Below, piece after piece: positions 41,018 through 49,943 of a DNA stretch of 52,882 nucleotides. The stretch's first letter is position 1, and each line of letters starts with the position of its first letter. The translations under genes were made by a program, and so were the position numbers. Below the pieces are notes generated by a model. The model had not been told where the DNA came from. It saw only the letters and a list, made by a program, of their open reading frames with translations, and searched no databases. This DNA comes from an uncultured Butyricimonas sp. (GTDB lineage Bacteria > Bacteroidota > Bacteroidia > Bacteroidales > Marinifilaceae). Location: contig CALUHX010000017.1 in NCBI GenBank assembly GCA_944320555.1, forward strand, positions 1 to 52,882, given 5' to 3'.

Positions 41018-42160
41018 GTGCGGACGGGATGGCGGGGGATGGCGGTGGCGTGGATGGCAGTGGTGATGGTGGCGCTGGGGGGATGCCGGGGGAAGGCTCC
41101 CTCGGCGGAGGAGTTCACGCGGGAGGTGTACGCGCCGGTGTACGCCAAGGGATTCGACATCGCGGGGGCGGAGGGGATGGAGAGCACGATAGCGCGGGTG
41201 CGCAACCCGTGGCAGGGAGCGGAGGGAGTGACGCAGGAGTATTTCGTGGCGCGGGACGGAGAGCGGCCTCCGCGGGGGTTCCAAGGGGTGACGATACCCG
41301 GCGGGGCGCGGCGGATCGTGTGCATGTCGTCGAGCCACGTGGCCATGCTGGACGCCTTCGGAGAAGTGGAGCGAGTGGTGGGCGTGTCGGGTATCGACTT
41401 CGTGAGCAACGCCTACGTGGCCGCACACCGGGACACCATCGGGGACGTGGGGGCGGAGATGAATTACGAGACGTTGGTGGGGCTGCGGCCGGACCTGGTG
41501 CTGCTCTACGGCATCGGGGACGCACAGAGCGCCGTGACGGACAAGCTGCGGGAGCTGGGCATCCCGTACATGTATAGCGGGGAATATGTGGAGGAGTCGC
41601 CGCTGGGACGGGCGGAGTGGATGGTGCTATTAGGGGAGGTGACCGACCGGCGGGAGGAAAGCGAGGCGGCGTTCCGGGCCATTGCGGAGCGGTATGAGCG
41701 GCTGAAGGCGGAGACGGCGGCGCCGGAGGGGCGGAAGAAGGTGATGGTGAACACGCCGTGGCAAGACACATGGTACATGCCCTCGACGCGGAGCGTCATC
41801 GCCCGCCTCATCGAGGACGCCGGGGGCGACTATATCTACAAGGAGAACGAGACGAACGGGAGCCTGCCCGTGGGGATGGAGACGGCCTACCGGCTGCTGC
41901 GGGAGGCGGACGTGTGGATAGAGACGGGGCAGTGCGCGTCGCTCGCCGACCTGCTGGCCGTGAACCCGCGGTTCGCCGAGGCGAAGGCGGTGAGGACGGG
42001 ACAAGTGTACAACAACAACCGGCGACTGACACCGGGGGGAGGCAACGACTACTGGGAGTCGGCGGTGGTGCGCCCGGACGTGGTGCTGCGCGACCTAATC
42101 CGCATCCTGCATCCGGAAGACGGTGAGGGAGAATTGTATTACTACCGGCAATTGAAATAA
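41018..42160 (+). CDS. btuF: ABC transporter substrate-binding lipoprotein, cobalamin type
   Basis: Periplasmic binding protein of about 380 residues with a lipobox L-G-G-C. Two lobes of the BtuF/FhuD fold are visible: R-I-V-C-M-S-S-S-H-V-A-M-L, V-V-G-V-S-G-I-D-F, L-V-G-L-R-P-D-L-V-L-L-Y-G and a C-terminal lobe ending with a helix. I prefer GTG 41018, giving an Arg-containing n-region before the hydrophobic core; ATG 41039 is the alternative. The frame extends to 40685 only through repeats. It lies 3 bases before btuC. Siderophore binding is possible for the family, but cobD and cbiB downstream favour corrinoid. Confidence 0.82.
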   Translation: MRTGWRGMAVAWMAVVMVALGGCRGKAPSAEEFTREVYAPVYAKGFDIAGAEGMESTIARVRNPWQGAEGVTQEYFVARDGERPPRGFQGVTIPGGARRIVCMSSSHVAMLDAFGEVERVVGVSGIDFVSNAYVAAHRDTIGDVGAEMNYETLVGLRPDLVLLYGIGDAQSAVTDKLRELGIPYMYSGEYVEESPLGRAEWMVLLGEVTDRREESEAAFRAIAERYERLKAETAAPEGRKKVMVNTPWQDTWYMPSTRSVIARLIEDAGGDYIYKENETNGSLPVGMETAYRLLREADVWIETGQCASLADLLAVNPRFAEAKAVRTGQVYNNNRRLTPGGGNDYWESAVVRPDVVLRDLIRILHPEDGEGELYYYRQLK

Positions 42161-42163
42161 GGC

Positions 42164-43165
42164 ATGGGAAGGAACGCGGGACTGTTCATCGGACTGGGAG
42201 CGGCGGTGGTGGCGTTGTTCGCCGCCGACCTGCTGACGGGGGACTCGGCACTGGGGGCGGAGACGGTGTGGGGAGTACTCACGGGAAGCGTGACGGACGA
42301 GACAACGCGGGCCATCGTGCTGTCCATCCGGATGGTGAGGGTGGTGGTGGCCGCGACGGTTGGGGTGGCGCTCGCCGTGAGCGGGTTGCAGATGCAGACG
42401 GTGTTCCGCAATCCGCTGGCGGACCCTTATCTGCTGGGCGTAAGCTCGGGGGCAGGGCTTGGAGTGGCGTTCTTCATCCTCGGCGCGCCGCTGCTGGGCT
42501 GGGGAGCCTACGGGGCATGGCAGTCGGTGGGCCTCGCGGGCGCAGGATGGATCGGAGCGGCGGGGGTGCTGGTGCTGGTGGCGGTGTTGAGCCGCCGGGT
42601 GAAGAACATCCTCGGGGTGCTCATCATGGGGGTGATGCTGGGCTACGTGGCGGGGGCGTTGATTCAAATCATGCAATACCTCAACTCCGCCGAGCAGCTG
42701 AAGCTCTACTTCCTGTGGTCGATGGGGTCGCTGGGCCACGTGACGGCGGCGAAGCTGTGGGTGATGGGACCGGTGGTGGGCGCGGGGCTGGTGCTGGCGG
42801 TGTACACCATCAAGGCGTTGAACCTGCTGCTGCTGGGCGAGAACTACGCCCGGACGATGGGGCTGAACGTGAGGCGGGCGCGGACGCAGATATTCGTGTC
42901 GACGGCGTTGCTGACGGGGACGGTGACCGCCTTCTGCGGGCCGGTGGGCTTCATGGGGCTGGCGGCTCCGCACGTGGCGCGGATGCTGTTCCGGGAGGCG
43001 GACCACCGGGTGCTGCTGCCGGGGAGCGCGCTGCTCGGGGCGGCGGCGATGCTGCTGTGCGACCTGGTCGCCAAGGCATGGACGCTACCCGTGAATTGCG
43101 TAACCGCACTACTGGGCATTCCCGTAATCATCTGGGTAATCTTTAAAAACATACGACCGTCATGA
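42164..43165 (+). CDS. btuC: FecCD-type ABC permease, cobalamin import
   Basis: Integral inner-membrane permease of 333 residues with about ten TM helices, FecCD/BtuC family. Marks: S-G-L-Q-M-Q-T-V-F-R-N-P-L-A-D-P-Y-L-L-G near residue 75, G-S-L-G-H-V near 190, and the C-terminal G-P-V-G-F-M-G-L-A-A-P-H-V-A-R coupling region near 265. The stop overlaps the btuD start (ATGA), so the pair is coupled. Function is assigned by neighbours; the family also imports ferric siderophores and haem. Confidence 0.87.
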   Translation: MGRNAGLFIGLGAAVVALFAADLLTGDSALGAETVWGVLTGSVTDETTRAIVLSIRMVRVVVAATVGVALAVSGLQMQTVFRNPLADPYLLGVSSGAGLGVAFFILGAPLLGWGAYGAWQSVGLAGAGWIGAAGVLVLVAVLSRRVKNILGVLIMGVMLGYVAGALIQIMQYLNSAEQLKLYFLWSMGSLGHVTAAKLWVMGPVVGAGLVLAVYTIKALNLLLLGENYARTMGLNVRRARTQIFVSTALLTGTVTAFCGPVGFMGLAAPHVARMLFREADHRVLLPGSALLGAAAMLLCDLVAKAWTLPVNCVTALLGIPVIIWVIFKNIRPS

Positions 43166-43953
43166 TACGATTGGAACACGTGACACTGGGATACGGGCGG
43201 AGGACGCTGGTGAGCGACGCTTGCGCCGAAATAGCGGAAGGGAAGCTCGTGGCCCTGCTTGGGCGCAACGGGAGCGGAAAGAGCACCCTGTTGCGGGCGA
43301 CGGCGGGGCTGGAGAAACCGAGGGGGGGGCGCGTCCTGATGGAGGGGCAGGACCTCGCCACCCTGCGCCCGGAGGAGAGAGCGAAGCTCGTGAGCTTCGT
43401 GACGACGGAGCGGGTACGGGTGCCCGACCTCAAATGCCGGGACGTGGTGGCCCTCGGACGGGCTCCCCACACCGACTGGACGGGCCGGCTGCGGGCGGAG
43501 GACCGAGAGCGGGTGGAGGAGGCACTGGACCTGCTGGACCTGACGGAGTACGCCGAGCGGACGATGGACCGGATGTCCGACGGGGAGTGCCAGCGGGTGA
43601 TGATCGCCCGGGCCTTCGCACAGGACACACCCGCCATCCTGTTGGACGAGCCGACGTCGTTCCTCGACCTGCCGAACCGGTACGAGCTGGGAGTGCTGCT
43701 AAGACGGCTGGCCCACGAGAAGGGGAAATGCGTCCTGTTCTCGACCCACGAGCTGGACATCGCCCTCACGCTCTGCGACGCCATCGCCCTCATCGATCCC
43801 CCGCGGCTCCATTACCTGCCCACGCAGGAGATGATCGCAAGCGGCCACATCGAGCGGCTGTTCCGCAACGACACCGTGACTTTCGACCCGCGGACGCTGC
43901 GGGTCGTGACAAGACTCGATATTTCGCAAAACCACCAAAAACACACGCCATGA
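43162..43953 (+). CDS. btuD: ABC transporter ATPase, cobalamin import
   Basis: ATP-binding subunit of 263 residues. Walker A is G-R-N-G-S-G-K-S-T (34-42), the Q-loop region follows, Walker B is A-I-L-L-D-E-P, and the switch His is in F-S-T-H-E-L-D. The ABC signature reads M-S-D-G-E-C-Q-R instead of L-S-G-G-Q, a deviation that still keeps the critical Ser and Gly. Overlaps by four bases with btuC upstream and with cobD downstream. Confidence 0.87.
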   Translation: MIRLEHVTLGYGRRTLVSDACAEIAEGKLVALLGRNGSGKSTLLRATAGLEKPRGGRVLMEGQDLATLRPEERAKLVSFVTTERVRVPDLKCRDVVALGRAPHTDWTGRLRAEDRERVEEALDLLDLTEYAERTMDRMSDGECQRVMIARAFAQDTPAILLDEPTSFLDLPNRYELGVLLRRLAHEKGKCVLFSTHELDIALTLCDAIALIDPPRLHYLPTQEMIASGHIERLFRNDTVTFDPRTLRVVTRLDISQNHQKHTP

Positions 43954-44975
43954 TTGAAGGACACGGAGACGACCTCTACCAATACGCCGGCCGGATAAGG
44001 GCCAACTTCAGTTCGAACCTCACCAATTGGATAGACCCCGCGCCGCTGAGGGAGCACCTGCGGGAGAGGATGGGCGAGGTGCTGTCCGTCTACCCCGAGC
44101 CAAGGCCCCGCACGCTGGAAGCCCGCCTCGCCGAGAGGGCGGGAGTGGCGGCGGAAAACGTCCGCACGACCAACGGGGCCACTGAGGCCATCTACCGCAT
44201 TGCCGAGGCGTTCGCAGGGGCGAGGAGCTTAGTGTTTCAGCCGACGTTCAGCGAGTACGCCGACGCCTGCCGGGCGCACGGGCACCGGGTGGGCGCACTT
44301 TACCACCTGCCCCCGAACGGGAGGCTGCCGGAGGGGACGGACCTGCTGTGGCTGTGCAATCCCAACAATCCCACCGGCAGCGTCGCGGAGAAGGAGGCAT
44401 TGGCCGCGCTCGTCGAGCGGAACAGGCAGATGCGGTTCGTCATCGACCAATCGTACGAGGACTTCACGCTCAAGCCACTCTTCACCGCCAAGGAGGCGGC
44501 GGAGTATCCCAACGTGCTGGTCATCCACTCGATGACGAAACGCTACGCCATGCCGGGACTGCGGTTGGGGTATGTCACCGGACCGGCGGGGCTGCTCGGA
44601 CAGGCGTTGGACCGCCACCAACCGTGGGCAGTGAACGGACCGGCCATCGCCGCCGGGCTTTTCCTCACGGAACATCCGGAGGCCATGCCTTTCGACCTGC
44701 CCGGCTGCCTGAAGGAGACCGCCCGGCTGCGGAAACTGCTGCAAGCGACGGGACGAATCGAGGCATGGGAGACGGACACCCACTTCCTGCTGGGCCGCCT
44801 ACGCAACGGACAAGCCTCCGCCCTGAAGAGATATCTAGCCGAGGAGCACGGCATACTGATACGGGACGCCTCCAATTTCGAAGGGCTGGACAAGACGTTC
44901 TTCCGCGTGTCCACCCAACGCCCCGAGAACAACGACCGGCTAGCGGAGGCCATCGCCCAATGGTTCGAAAACTGA
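43950..44975 (+). CDS. cobD: L-threonine-O-3-phosphate decarboxylase
   Basis: PLP enzyme of 341 residues, HisC-like fold, making (R)-1-amino-2-propanol phosphate for the lower-loop linker of cobalamin. N-P-N-N-P-T-G at 137-143, D-Q-S-Y-E-D-F at 166-172, Schiff-base Lys197 in H-S-M-T-K-R-Y-A-M-P-G-L-R-L-G. The start ATG 43950 overlaps btuD as ATGA; the longer frame from 43221 is a shadow of btuD. HisC is the closest alternative, but hisC is already in its own operon, and the position between btuD and cbiB settles the call. Confidence 0.9.
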   Translation: MIEGHGDDLYQYAGRIRANFSSNLTNWIDPAPLREHLRERMGEVLSVYPEPRPRTLEARLAERAGVAAENVRTTNGATEAIYRIAEAFAGARSLVFQPTFSEYADACRAHGHRVGALYHLPPNGRLPEGTDLLWLCNPNNPTGSVAEKEALAALVERNRQMRFVIDQSYEDFTLKPLFTAKEAAEYPNVLVIHSMTKRYAMPGLRLGYVTGPAGLLGQALDRHQPWAVNGPAIAAGLFLTEHPEAMPFDLPGCLKETARLRKLLQATGRIEAWETDTHFLLGRLRNGQASALKRYLAEEHGILIRDASNFEGLDKTFFRVSTQRPENNDRLAEAIAQWFEN

Positions 44976-44979
44976 CGAC

Positions 44980-45909
44980 ATGGAAAGCGTATTGCCCATA
45001 CTTCCCCTGCTTTGCGGCTGGACGCTCGACCTGCTGGCGGGCGACCCGAGGTGGCTCCCCCATCCGGTGGTGGCTTTCGGACGGGCCATCGCCTGGTGTG
45101 AGCGGCAACTCAACAAGGAACGGGGCCGCCTTGTCAAAGGGGCGGCGACAGCCTTGACGCTCACGGCTCTCGCCTACCTCCTCACGGCGGAGCTGCTGGA
45201 GGCCGCACGGGGATTGTCCACCTCTCCCTGGCCGAGCGCAGTGATAGAGACGGCGTGCGTGTTCTACTGCCTCGCAGGAACGACCTTGGCGAGAGAGGTG
45301 AGGGAGGTGTTCCGGGCCGCGGACCGCTCGACGGAGGAAGGCCGCCGACAAGTGGCCCGCATCGTGGGACGGGACACCGGCGCACTGTCGGCACAAGAAG
45401 TGCGCACGGCAGCGTTGGAAACATTGGCCGAGAACTTGAGCGACGGGGTGGTCGCACCGCTATTCTGGTACGCATTGTTGGGCGCGCCTGGCATGATGGC
45501 GTACAAGATGATTAACACACTGGACAGCATGATTGGCTACCGAAACGAGCGTTACCGGCTTTTCGGACGCTTCGCCGCCCGAATGGACGACGCGGCCAAC
45601 TACGTGCCCGCCCGACTCACGGCCTTGCTGATGGCGGTGGCGAGCGGACGGCTGCGAGTGCTCGGTTTCACGCGGCGGTACGGACGCTGCCACGCCAGCC
45701 CCAATTCCGGCTATCCGGAGGCCGCACTGGCGGGGATTTTGGACTGCCGATTCGGCGGACCGCACGACTATTTCGGCGAGGAGGTATGGAAACCGTACAT
45801 CGGCACTCACGACCGCCCGCTCACGACGGCTGACATGCGCCTCGCCATCCGCATCAATCGCCGGGCGGAGGCTCTCATGGTGGCCGCCACCCTCCTCCTC
45901 ATAGCATAG
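44980..45909 (+). CDS. cbiB: Adenosylcobinamide-phosphate synthase
   Basis: Inner-membrane protein of 309 residues that attaches aminopropanol phosphate to adenosylcobyric acid. D-L-L-A-G-D-P-R-W-L-P-H-P-V at the start, A-E-N-L-S-D-G-V-V-A-P-L-F-W-Y, Y-K-M-I-N-T-L-D-S-M-I-G-Y and D-D-A-A-N-Y-V-P-A-R are CbiB/CobD signatures. Four bases after cobD, so the linker-making enzyme and the one using it are translated together. Its last 11 bases overlap the convergent cobS stop. Confidence 0.93.
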   Translation: MESVLPILPLLCGWTLDLLAGDPRWLPHPVVAFGRAIAWCERQLNKERGRLVKGAATALTLTALAYLLTAELLEAARGLSTSPWPSAVIETACVFYCLAGTTLAREVREVFRAADRSTEEGRRQVARIVGRDTGALSAQEVRTAALETLAENLSDGVVAPLFWYALLGAPGMMAYKMINTLDSMIGYRNERYRLFGRFAARMDDAANYVPARLTALLMAVASGRLRVLGFTRRYGRCHASPNSGYPEAALAGILDCRFGGPHDYFGEEVWKPYIGTHDRPLTTADMRLAIRINRRAEALMVAATLLLIA

Positions 45910-46654
45910 GCATCCGCACCAACGCCAAGACCGCCAAATAGAAAGACAACTCGCACAGGAGGAAAACCGTACCGCAACAGTCGCCCGTGTATCCCCCGAC
46001 GCGCCGCCTCATCCACAAGCACAGCAGGACGAACACCACAGGCGGGCAAAGACACGCCCACCATAATCCCGCAGGCAAGAAGAGAAAGAGGGGCAGCCAA
46101 CCACCCACCAATCCCGCCACAAACTCGCCCGCCGACATGCGGGCGTAAACCACCCGCGCCTTGCTCTCCTCTTCCTTGCGGGCATAGGGCAGGACGTTGA
46201 CAATCTGCGAGGCGCACCATTTGGCGTAAGCGTCGGCGCAAAAGGCCACCGCACAAAGTTCCAACGAGGGCAACACGCTCATCCGAGACAGGAGGAGAAA
46301 GTAGAGAACGAGGCCCACCACGCCATAGGCGCCGATGTGAGAATCCTTCATGATGGCCAAAACACGCTCCCGCCCCACGCCTCCCCCAAAGCCGTCGCAG
46401 AAGTCGGCCAAACCATCCTCGTGCAGGCATCCGGTGATGAACAGGCGGGCGACCACCGCCAACAACCACGCCACCGCCGCAGGGAACACGCCCGCCGTCA
46501 GCCAAAACACGCCCGCCAAGACACCGCCCGTGAGCCAGCCGACAACCGGCCAATAGGGCACCACGTGCTTGAAACTGTCCGCCGGAACCGACGCCAGCCG
46601 CCAAAAAGGCAGGCGGGTGAAGAACATGAAGGAGGCAAACAAATGTTTCATCAT
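45899..46654 (-). CDS. cobS: Cobalamin synthase (adenosylcobinamide-GDP ribazoletransferase)
   Basis: Polytopic membrane enzyme of about 251 residues joining adenosylcobinamide-GDP and alpha-ribazole (phosphate). The N-terminal F-F-T-R-L-P-F-W, G-C-L-H-E-D-G-L-A-D-F-C-D-G-F-G-G with metal-binding acidic residues, and K-D-S-H-I-G-A-Y-G-V are CobS motifs. The start ATG 46654 (or 46651) is used rather than the TTG-side extension to 46687, which would overlap cobT. Last gene of the leftward cobU-T-S operon. Confidence 0.92.
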   Translation of the reverse strand: MMKHLFASFMFFTRLPFWRLASVPADSFKHVVPYWPVVGWLTGGVLAGVFWLTAGVFPAAVAWLLAVVARLFITGCLHEDGLADFCDGFGGGVGRERVLAIMKDSHIGAYGVVGLVLYFLLLSRMSVLPSLELCAVAFCADAYAKWCASQIVNVLPYARKEEESKARVVYARMSAGEFVAGLVGGWLPLFLFLPAGLWWACLCPPVVFVLLCLWMRRRVGGYTGDCCGTVFLLCELSFYLAVLALVRMPML

Positions 46655-46667
46655 GGCCGTTCCCGAA

Positions 46668-47708
46668 TCAGAAATACTTTGAAACACTCGCCCCGGCGAA
46701 ACTGTCCATCTCGTTAATCATGCGGACGGCGGAGTCCACGATGGGGTATGCGCAGACGGCTCCCGAGCCCTCGCCCAGACGCAGCCCCAGGTCGAGCAGC
46801 GGACGAGCTTGCAGGTAGTCGAGCAGCAGTTTGTGGCCCGACTCGTCGCCCCGGTGGGCAAAGACGGCATAAGAAAGCACCTCCGGATGGAGCCGGGAAG
46901 CCGCCAAGACGCAGTTGGTCATAATGAAACCGTCCACCAAAATTATCATGCCCAGTTCCGCCGCACGCAGCATGGCCCCCACAGCCATTGCCATTTCCAA
47001 ACCGCCGAAATAACGCACGACATTCCACGTGGAGCCGTCGCCATCGTAGTTGTCGACCGCCGCACGCAGCACGTCGTATTTGTGACGGACCCCCTCGTCA
47101 TCCAAGCCACTCCCCGCCCCGACGCACTGACGCAGGGAAATGCCAGTGAAGAGATGCATCCAGACGGAGGAGGGGGAAGTGTTGCCGATACCCATCTCCC
47201 CGAAGCCAATCACATCGCAGCCTTTCCTGCGGCAATCCTCCACCATCGCCGCACCCCGCTCGACGCAAGCCTCCAACTCGTCCCTCGTCATGGCCGCCTC
47301 CCGCAGGAAATTGCGGGTTCCCCGGCGCACCTTCCGGTCAATCACCCCCGGCACGCCGGAAAAATCATAGTCCACCCCGGCATCCACAATCTTTAACTCA
47401 AAGCCGTGCTGACGGCACAAGAAATTAATACCCGCGCCTCCCCGGAGGAAATTGAGCGTCTGCTGCCACGTCACTTCCTTTGGCGACACGCTAACCCCCT
47501 CCTCCACAATGCCGTGGTCGGCGGCGAATATGACGTGGCAGGGGTGGTGCAAAGAGGGGGTCAGGGTTTGCCGCGCCATCCCGATTTGCAACGCAAGCTC
47601 CTCCAACCGTCCCAAGGAGCCTTTGGGTTTCGTGAGATTGTCTATCTTGTCCTGAAGAAGCAGACGCAACCGCTCGTCCGGACGCCTGATGTCAAATGTC
47701 CTTATCAT
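46668..47708 (-). CDS. cobT: Nicotinate-nucleotide:dimethylbenzimidazole phosphoribosyltransferase
   Basis: Cytoplasmic enzyme of 346 residues making alpha-ribazole phosphate, the lower-ligand nucleotide. [10 protein letters not shown] near 33, [12 protein letters not shown] near 69, G-E-M-G-I-G-N-T near 171, and the catalytic Glu region in L-G-E-G-S-G-A-V (about 317) are standard. Four bases after cobU, 13 before cobS. Length is usual for CobT. The benzimidazole source is not encoded here. Confidence 0.95.
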   Translation of the reverse strand: MIRTFDIRRPDERLRLLLQDKIDNLTKPKGSLGRLEELALQIGMARQTLTPSLHHPCHVIFAADHGIVEEGVSVSPKEVTWQQTLNFLRGGAGINFLCRQHGFELKIVDAGVDYDFSGVPGVIDRKVRRGTRNFLREAAMTRDELEACVERGAAMVEDCRRKGCDVIGFGEMGIGNTSPSSVWMHLFTGISLRQCVGAGSGLDDEGVRHKYDVLRAAVDNYDGDGSTWNVVRYFGGLEMAMAVGAMLRAAELGMIILVDGFIMTNCVLAASRLHPEVLSYAVFAHRGDESGHKLLLDYLQARPLLDLGLRLGEGSGAVCAYPIVDSAVRMINEMDSFAGASVSKYF

Positions 47709-47712
47709 AATC

Positions 47713-48225
47713 CTATTCTTTTATTGTCAAGGGAATGCCGGAGACCATCAAGATTACCTTGTCCGCCCGGGCGGCAATATGCTGGTTAATCCAACCCAGC
47801 ATGTCGGTGAACTTGCGCTGCAACTCGTCGGCGGAAACGCCGCCCATGCCGATCTCGTTGGTGACGAAGATAAAGGTCGCATCCTGGGAAGCCAAACGGT
47901 CGAATTCCTCCTTGACGGCCTCCAGAGCCTTGTCCACGTCCGCCTGAAGGTCGTAGAAGAAATTCGTGCTCCACAAGGTCACGCAATCGACCAACACCAC
48001 CCGCCCCGTGAAATCATGGCGGCTCAGCCATTTCTCCTCCTCGACGTTGCACCACTCCGGACCGCGACGCTCTTGATGACGACGCACCCGAAGGCGGAAC
48101 TCCTCGTCCCACACCCTCGCCGTGGCCACATAAACAGGAGAAGACGACATCCCAAGCGCCAAACGCTCGGCGTAAGTGCTTTTCCCCGAACGCGCTCCTC
48201 CCGTAACCAATATAATCCGTCCCAT
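47713..48225 (-). CDS. cobU: Adenosylcobinamide kinase / guanylyltransferase
   Basis: Bifunctional enzyme of 170 residues phosphorylating adenosylcobinamide and adding GMP. P-loop G-G-A-R-S-G-K-S-T (residues 8-16); the guanylylated His in R-R-H-Q-E-R-R near 48-54; V-L-V-D-C-V-T-L-W as Walker [10 protein letters not shown] near 121. First gene of cobU-T-S, with a TATCTTTG box 33 bases upstream. Confidence 0.94.
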   Translation of the reverse strand: MGRIILVTGGARSGKSTYAERLALGMSSSPVYVATARVWDEEFRLRVRRHQERRGPEWCNVEEEKWLSRHDFTGRVVLVDCVTLWSTNFFYDLQADVDKALEAVKEEFDRLASQDATFIFVTNEIGMGGVSADELQRKFTDMLGWINQHIAARADKVILMVSGIPLTIKE

Positions 48226-48257
48226 ATCTTTTTAATCTCAATGCTGAAAAACTTCCG

Positions 48258-48265
48258 CAAAGATA
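48258..48265 (-). promoter_or_regulatory. cobU-T-S promoter -7 box TATCTTTG
   Basis: Exact TAnnTTTG on the minus strand, 32 bases before ATG 48225. No -33 TTG at the right distance. No riboswitch can fit between it and cobU, so this salvage operon is apparently not controlled by cobalamin in that way. Confidence 0.55.
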
Positions 48266-48312
48266 GACATTTCCCCTTTCCCCACACACCGAGAAGGACA
48301 AGAATCGCCCCG

Positions 48313-49932
48313 TCACGTCCTTTCTCCCTTGTAATAAGGAAGCAACAAGACAAGGGCGGCTGCCCCCGCACAAATCCAAACGGTGGACCCCGTGATATCC
48401 TTCATCGCCACAAGCGTGGCTTGCAGCGACACTTTCCCCTTCATCACCGTGGAAGCCAAACGGGAAGCCTCGAAACTGTCCTTTCCCCGCACCTGCCCGG
48501 CACGGGCGGCTAAAAGGAATTGGGCGGAGGATTGAGGATTGTCACCACGGACCTCCTGCACGAGGCGCATCACATAATACTGTTGCCTCTCCTGCAACCA
48601 ATTGCCATAAACAGACGTTCCGATGGCGGGTGCCACCACGTTGCGCACCGCCACCATCAGAAACAGCCACGTGGCGAAATAACGTATCGGTAAGTGTTTC
48701 ATAGCAAAAGCGCAGGTGACAGAGTACAATATCAACATCCCGGCGTAATGAAGGAGCGTCGGAGGGATGACATGCTCGTACACGCCCATCGTCTGATAAT
48801 GGAAATACATGTAAAGATTGGCTCCCAGCATCAACAGGAAGCCTGCGGCATAGATATAGCGGAAATGAACGCCCTGCACCACGCAAACCAATGTAATGGT
48901 CAAGCCAATCAAACATCCCGGTATGGCCCAGCAGGAAACCGTGGCACTCTCCAAATCGCCGGAACAGGTGGAAAGTTTCAGATAGGTGGTGACAAACAAG
49001 GTGCTGCTATTAATCAGCATCAACAACAGGAATATGCCCACACTGTACCACGCATAGCGGTAGCGGGAAATGCCCAGTTCCAACAATCTCCCCCGCCCTG
49101 CCAAAGCCGAAAGCCACAGAAACAGTCCTCCGCAAACACACGCAAGCACCAAAGCCACACGCATCGAAACACTGTCGAACCAATCATACGTCTTGCCGAA
49201 AACCAGCACATAACACAAAGCCCCCATCGCCACCGTCAACAACAACGCATCCGGCAGAAGACGCCAAGGCAACCGGCATTTGCCCGCCAACGCCGGACAA
49301 AACAACAAGGCCACGAGCAACACGGCCACCAACATCATGCCGATTACCAAGAAATAGGTGTATTCCCAACGAAATTCGTATGCCACCCACGCCGACACGT
49401 AATTGCTGAACTGCACGATACAAAGAATGTAGAAATATAGTAGAGGCATAAGTTCTGTCCGCGCATGTTCGCTTTTGTACGCATCTTCCGGCGTGGATGG
49501 CTCGTATAGAAACATATCAAGCGTATTGATGCCCAAGAGGTAAGGAGCGATGACAAAGATGGTATTCAACACCAAAGCCACACGTAGAAAGCCGATGAAA
49601 AAACAACACACCGCAAGCAAGGGAACACATTCCGTCACGGCGCACACTCCATTGAACAAGGCCAACAACGCATAGCCGCCCAGATAAACGTGCTTCACAT
49701 TGCGCCCTCGCAAATAGGGCAACATGAACGGAAACACCATCGACATGCCAATGCTGGCGCAAAAGCTCAGGAACTGGAAGTTTTCCACAAGCACCCCCAT
49801 CGTTCCCGCCATCTCGTTGACGTTGCTCAGATACGTTCCCCCCGAAAAAAAGAGCGGGACGAACAATAGCAGCAGCACGAGCGCGCCCAAAGGCTTGGGG
49901 ACCCAAGGATGGAAAGGATAATTCGTTCTCAT
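48313..49932 (-). CDS. MFS transporter, EmrB-like efflux component
   Basis: Inner-membrane protein of 539 residues with about 14 hydrophobic helices, of the DHA2-type drug/proton antiporter size. Hydrophobic segments begin at L-G-A-L-V-L-L-L-L-F-V-P near 16 and end with A-A-A-L-V-L-L-L-P-Y near 528, with a long loop before the last helix. No canonical G-x-x-D-R-x-G-R-R loop is obvious. It is third in the operon after the TolC-like and HlyD genes (11 bases after HlyD), so it would export a small molecule through a tripartite channel. Substrate unknown. Confidence 0.8.
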   Translation of the reverse strand: MRTNYPFHPWVPKPLGALVLLLLFVPLFFSGGTYLSNVNEMAGTMGVLVENFQFLSFCASIGMSMVFPFMLPYLRGRNVKHVYLGGYALLALFNGVCAVTECVPLLAVCCFFIGFLRVALVLNTIFVIAPYLLGINTLDMFLYEPSTPEDAYKSEHARTELMPLLYFYILCIVQFSNYVSAWVAYEFRWEYTYFLVIGMMLVAVLLVALLFCPALAGKCRLPWRLLPDALLLTVAMGALCYVLVFGKTYDWFDSVSMRVALVLACVCGGLFLWLSALAGRGRLLELGISRYRYAWYSVGIFLLLMLINSSTLFVTTYLKLSTCSGDLESATVSCWAIPGCLIGLTITLVCVVQGVHFRYIYAAGFLLMLGANLYMYFHYQTMGVYEHVIPPTLLHYAGMLILYSVTCAFAMKHLPIRYFATWLFLMVAVRNVVAPAIGTSVYGNWLQERQQYYVMRLVQEVRGDNPQSSAQFLLAARAGQVRGKDSFEASRLASTVMKGKVSLQATLVAMKDITGSTVWICAGAAALVLLLPYYKGERT

Positions 49933-49943
49933 AGGTCACACGA

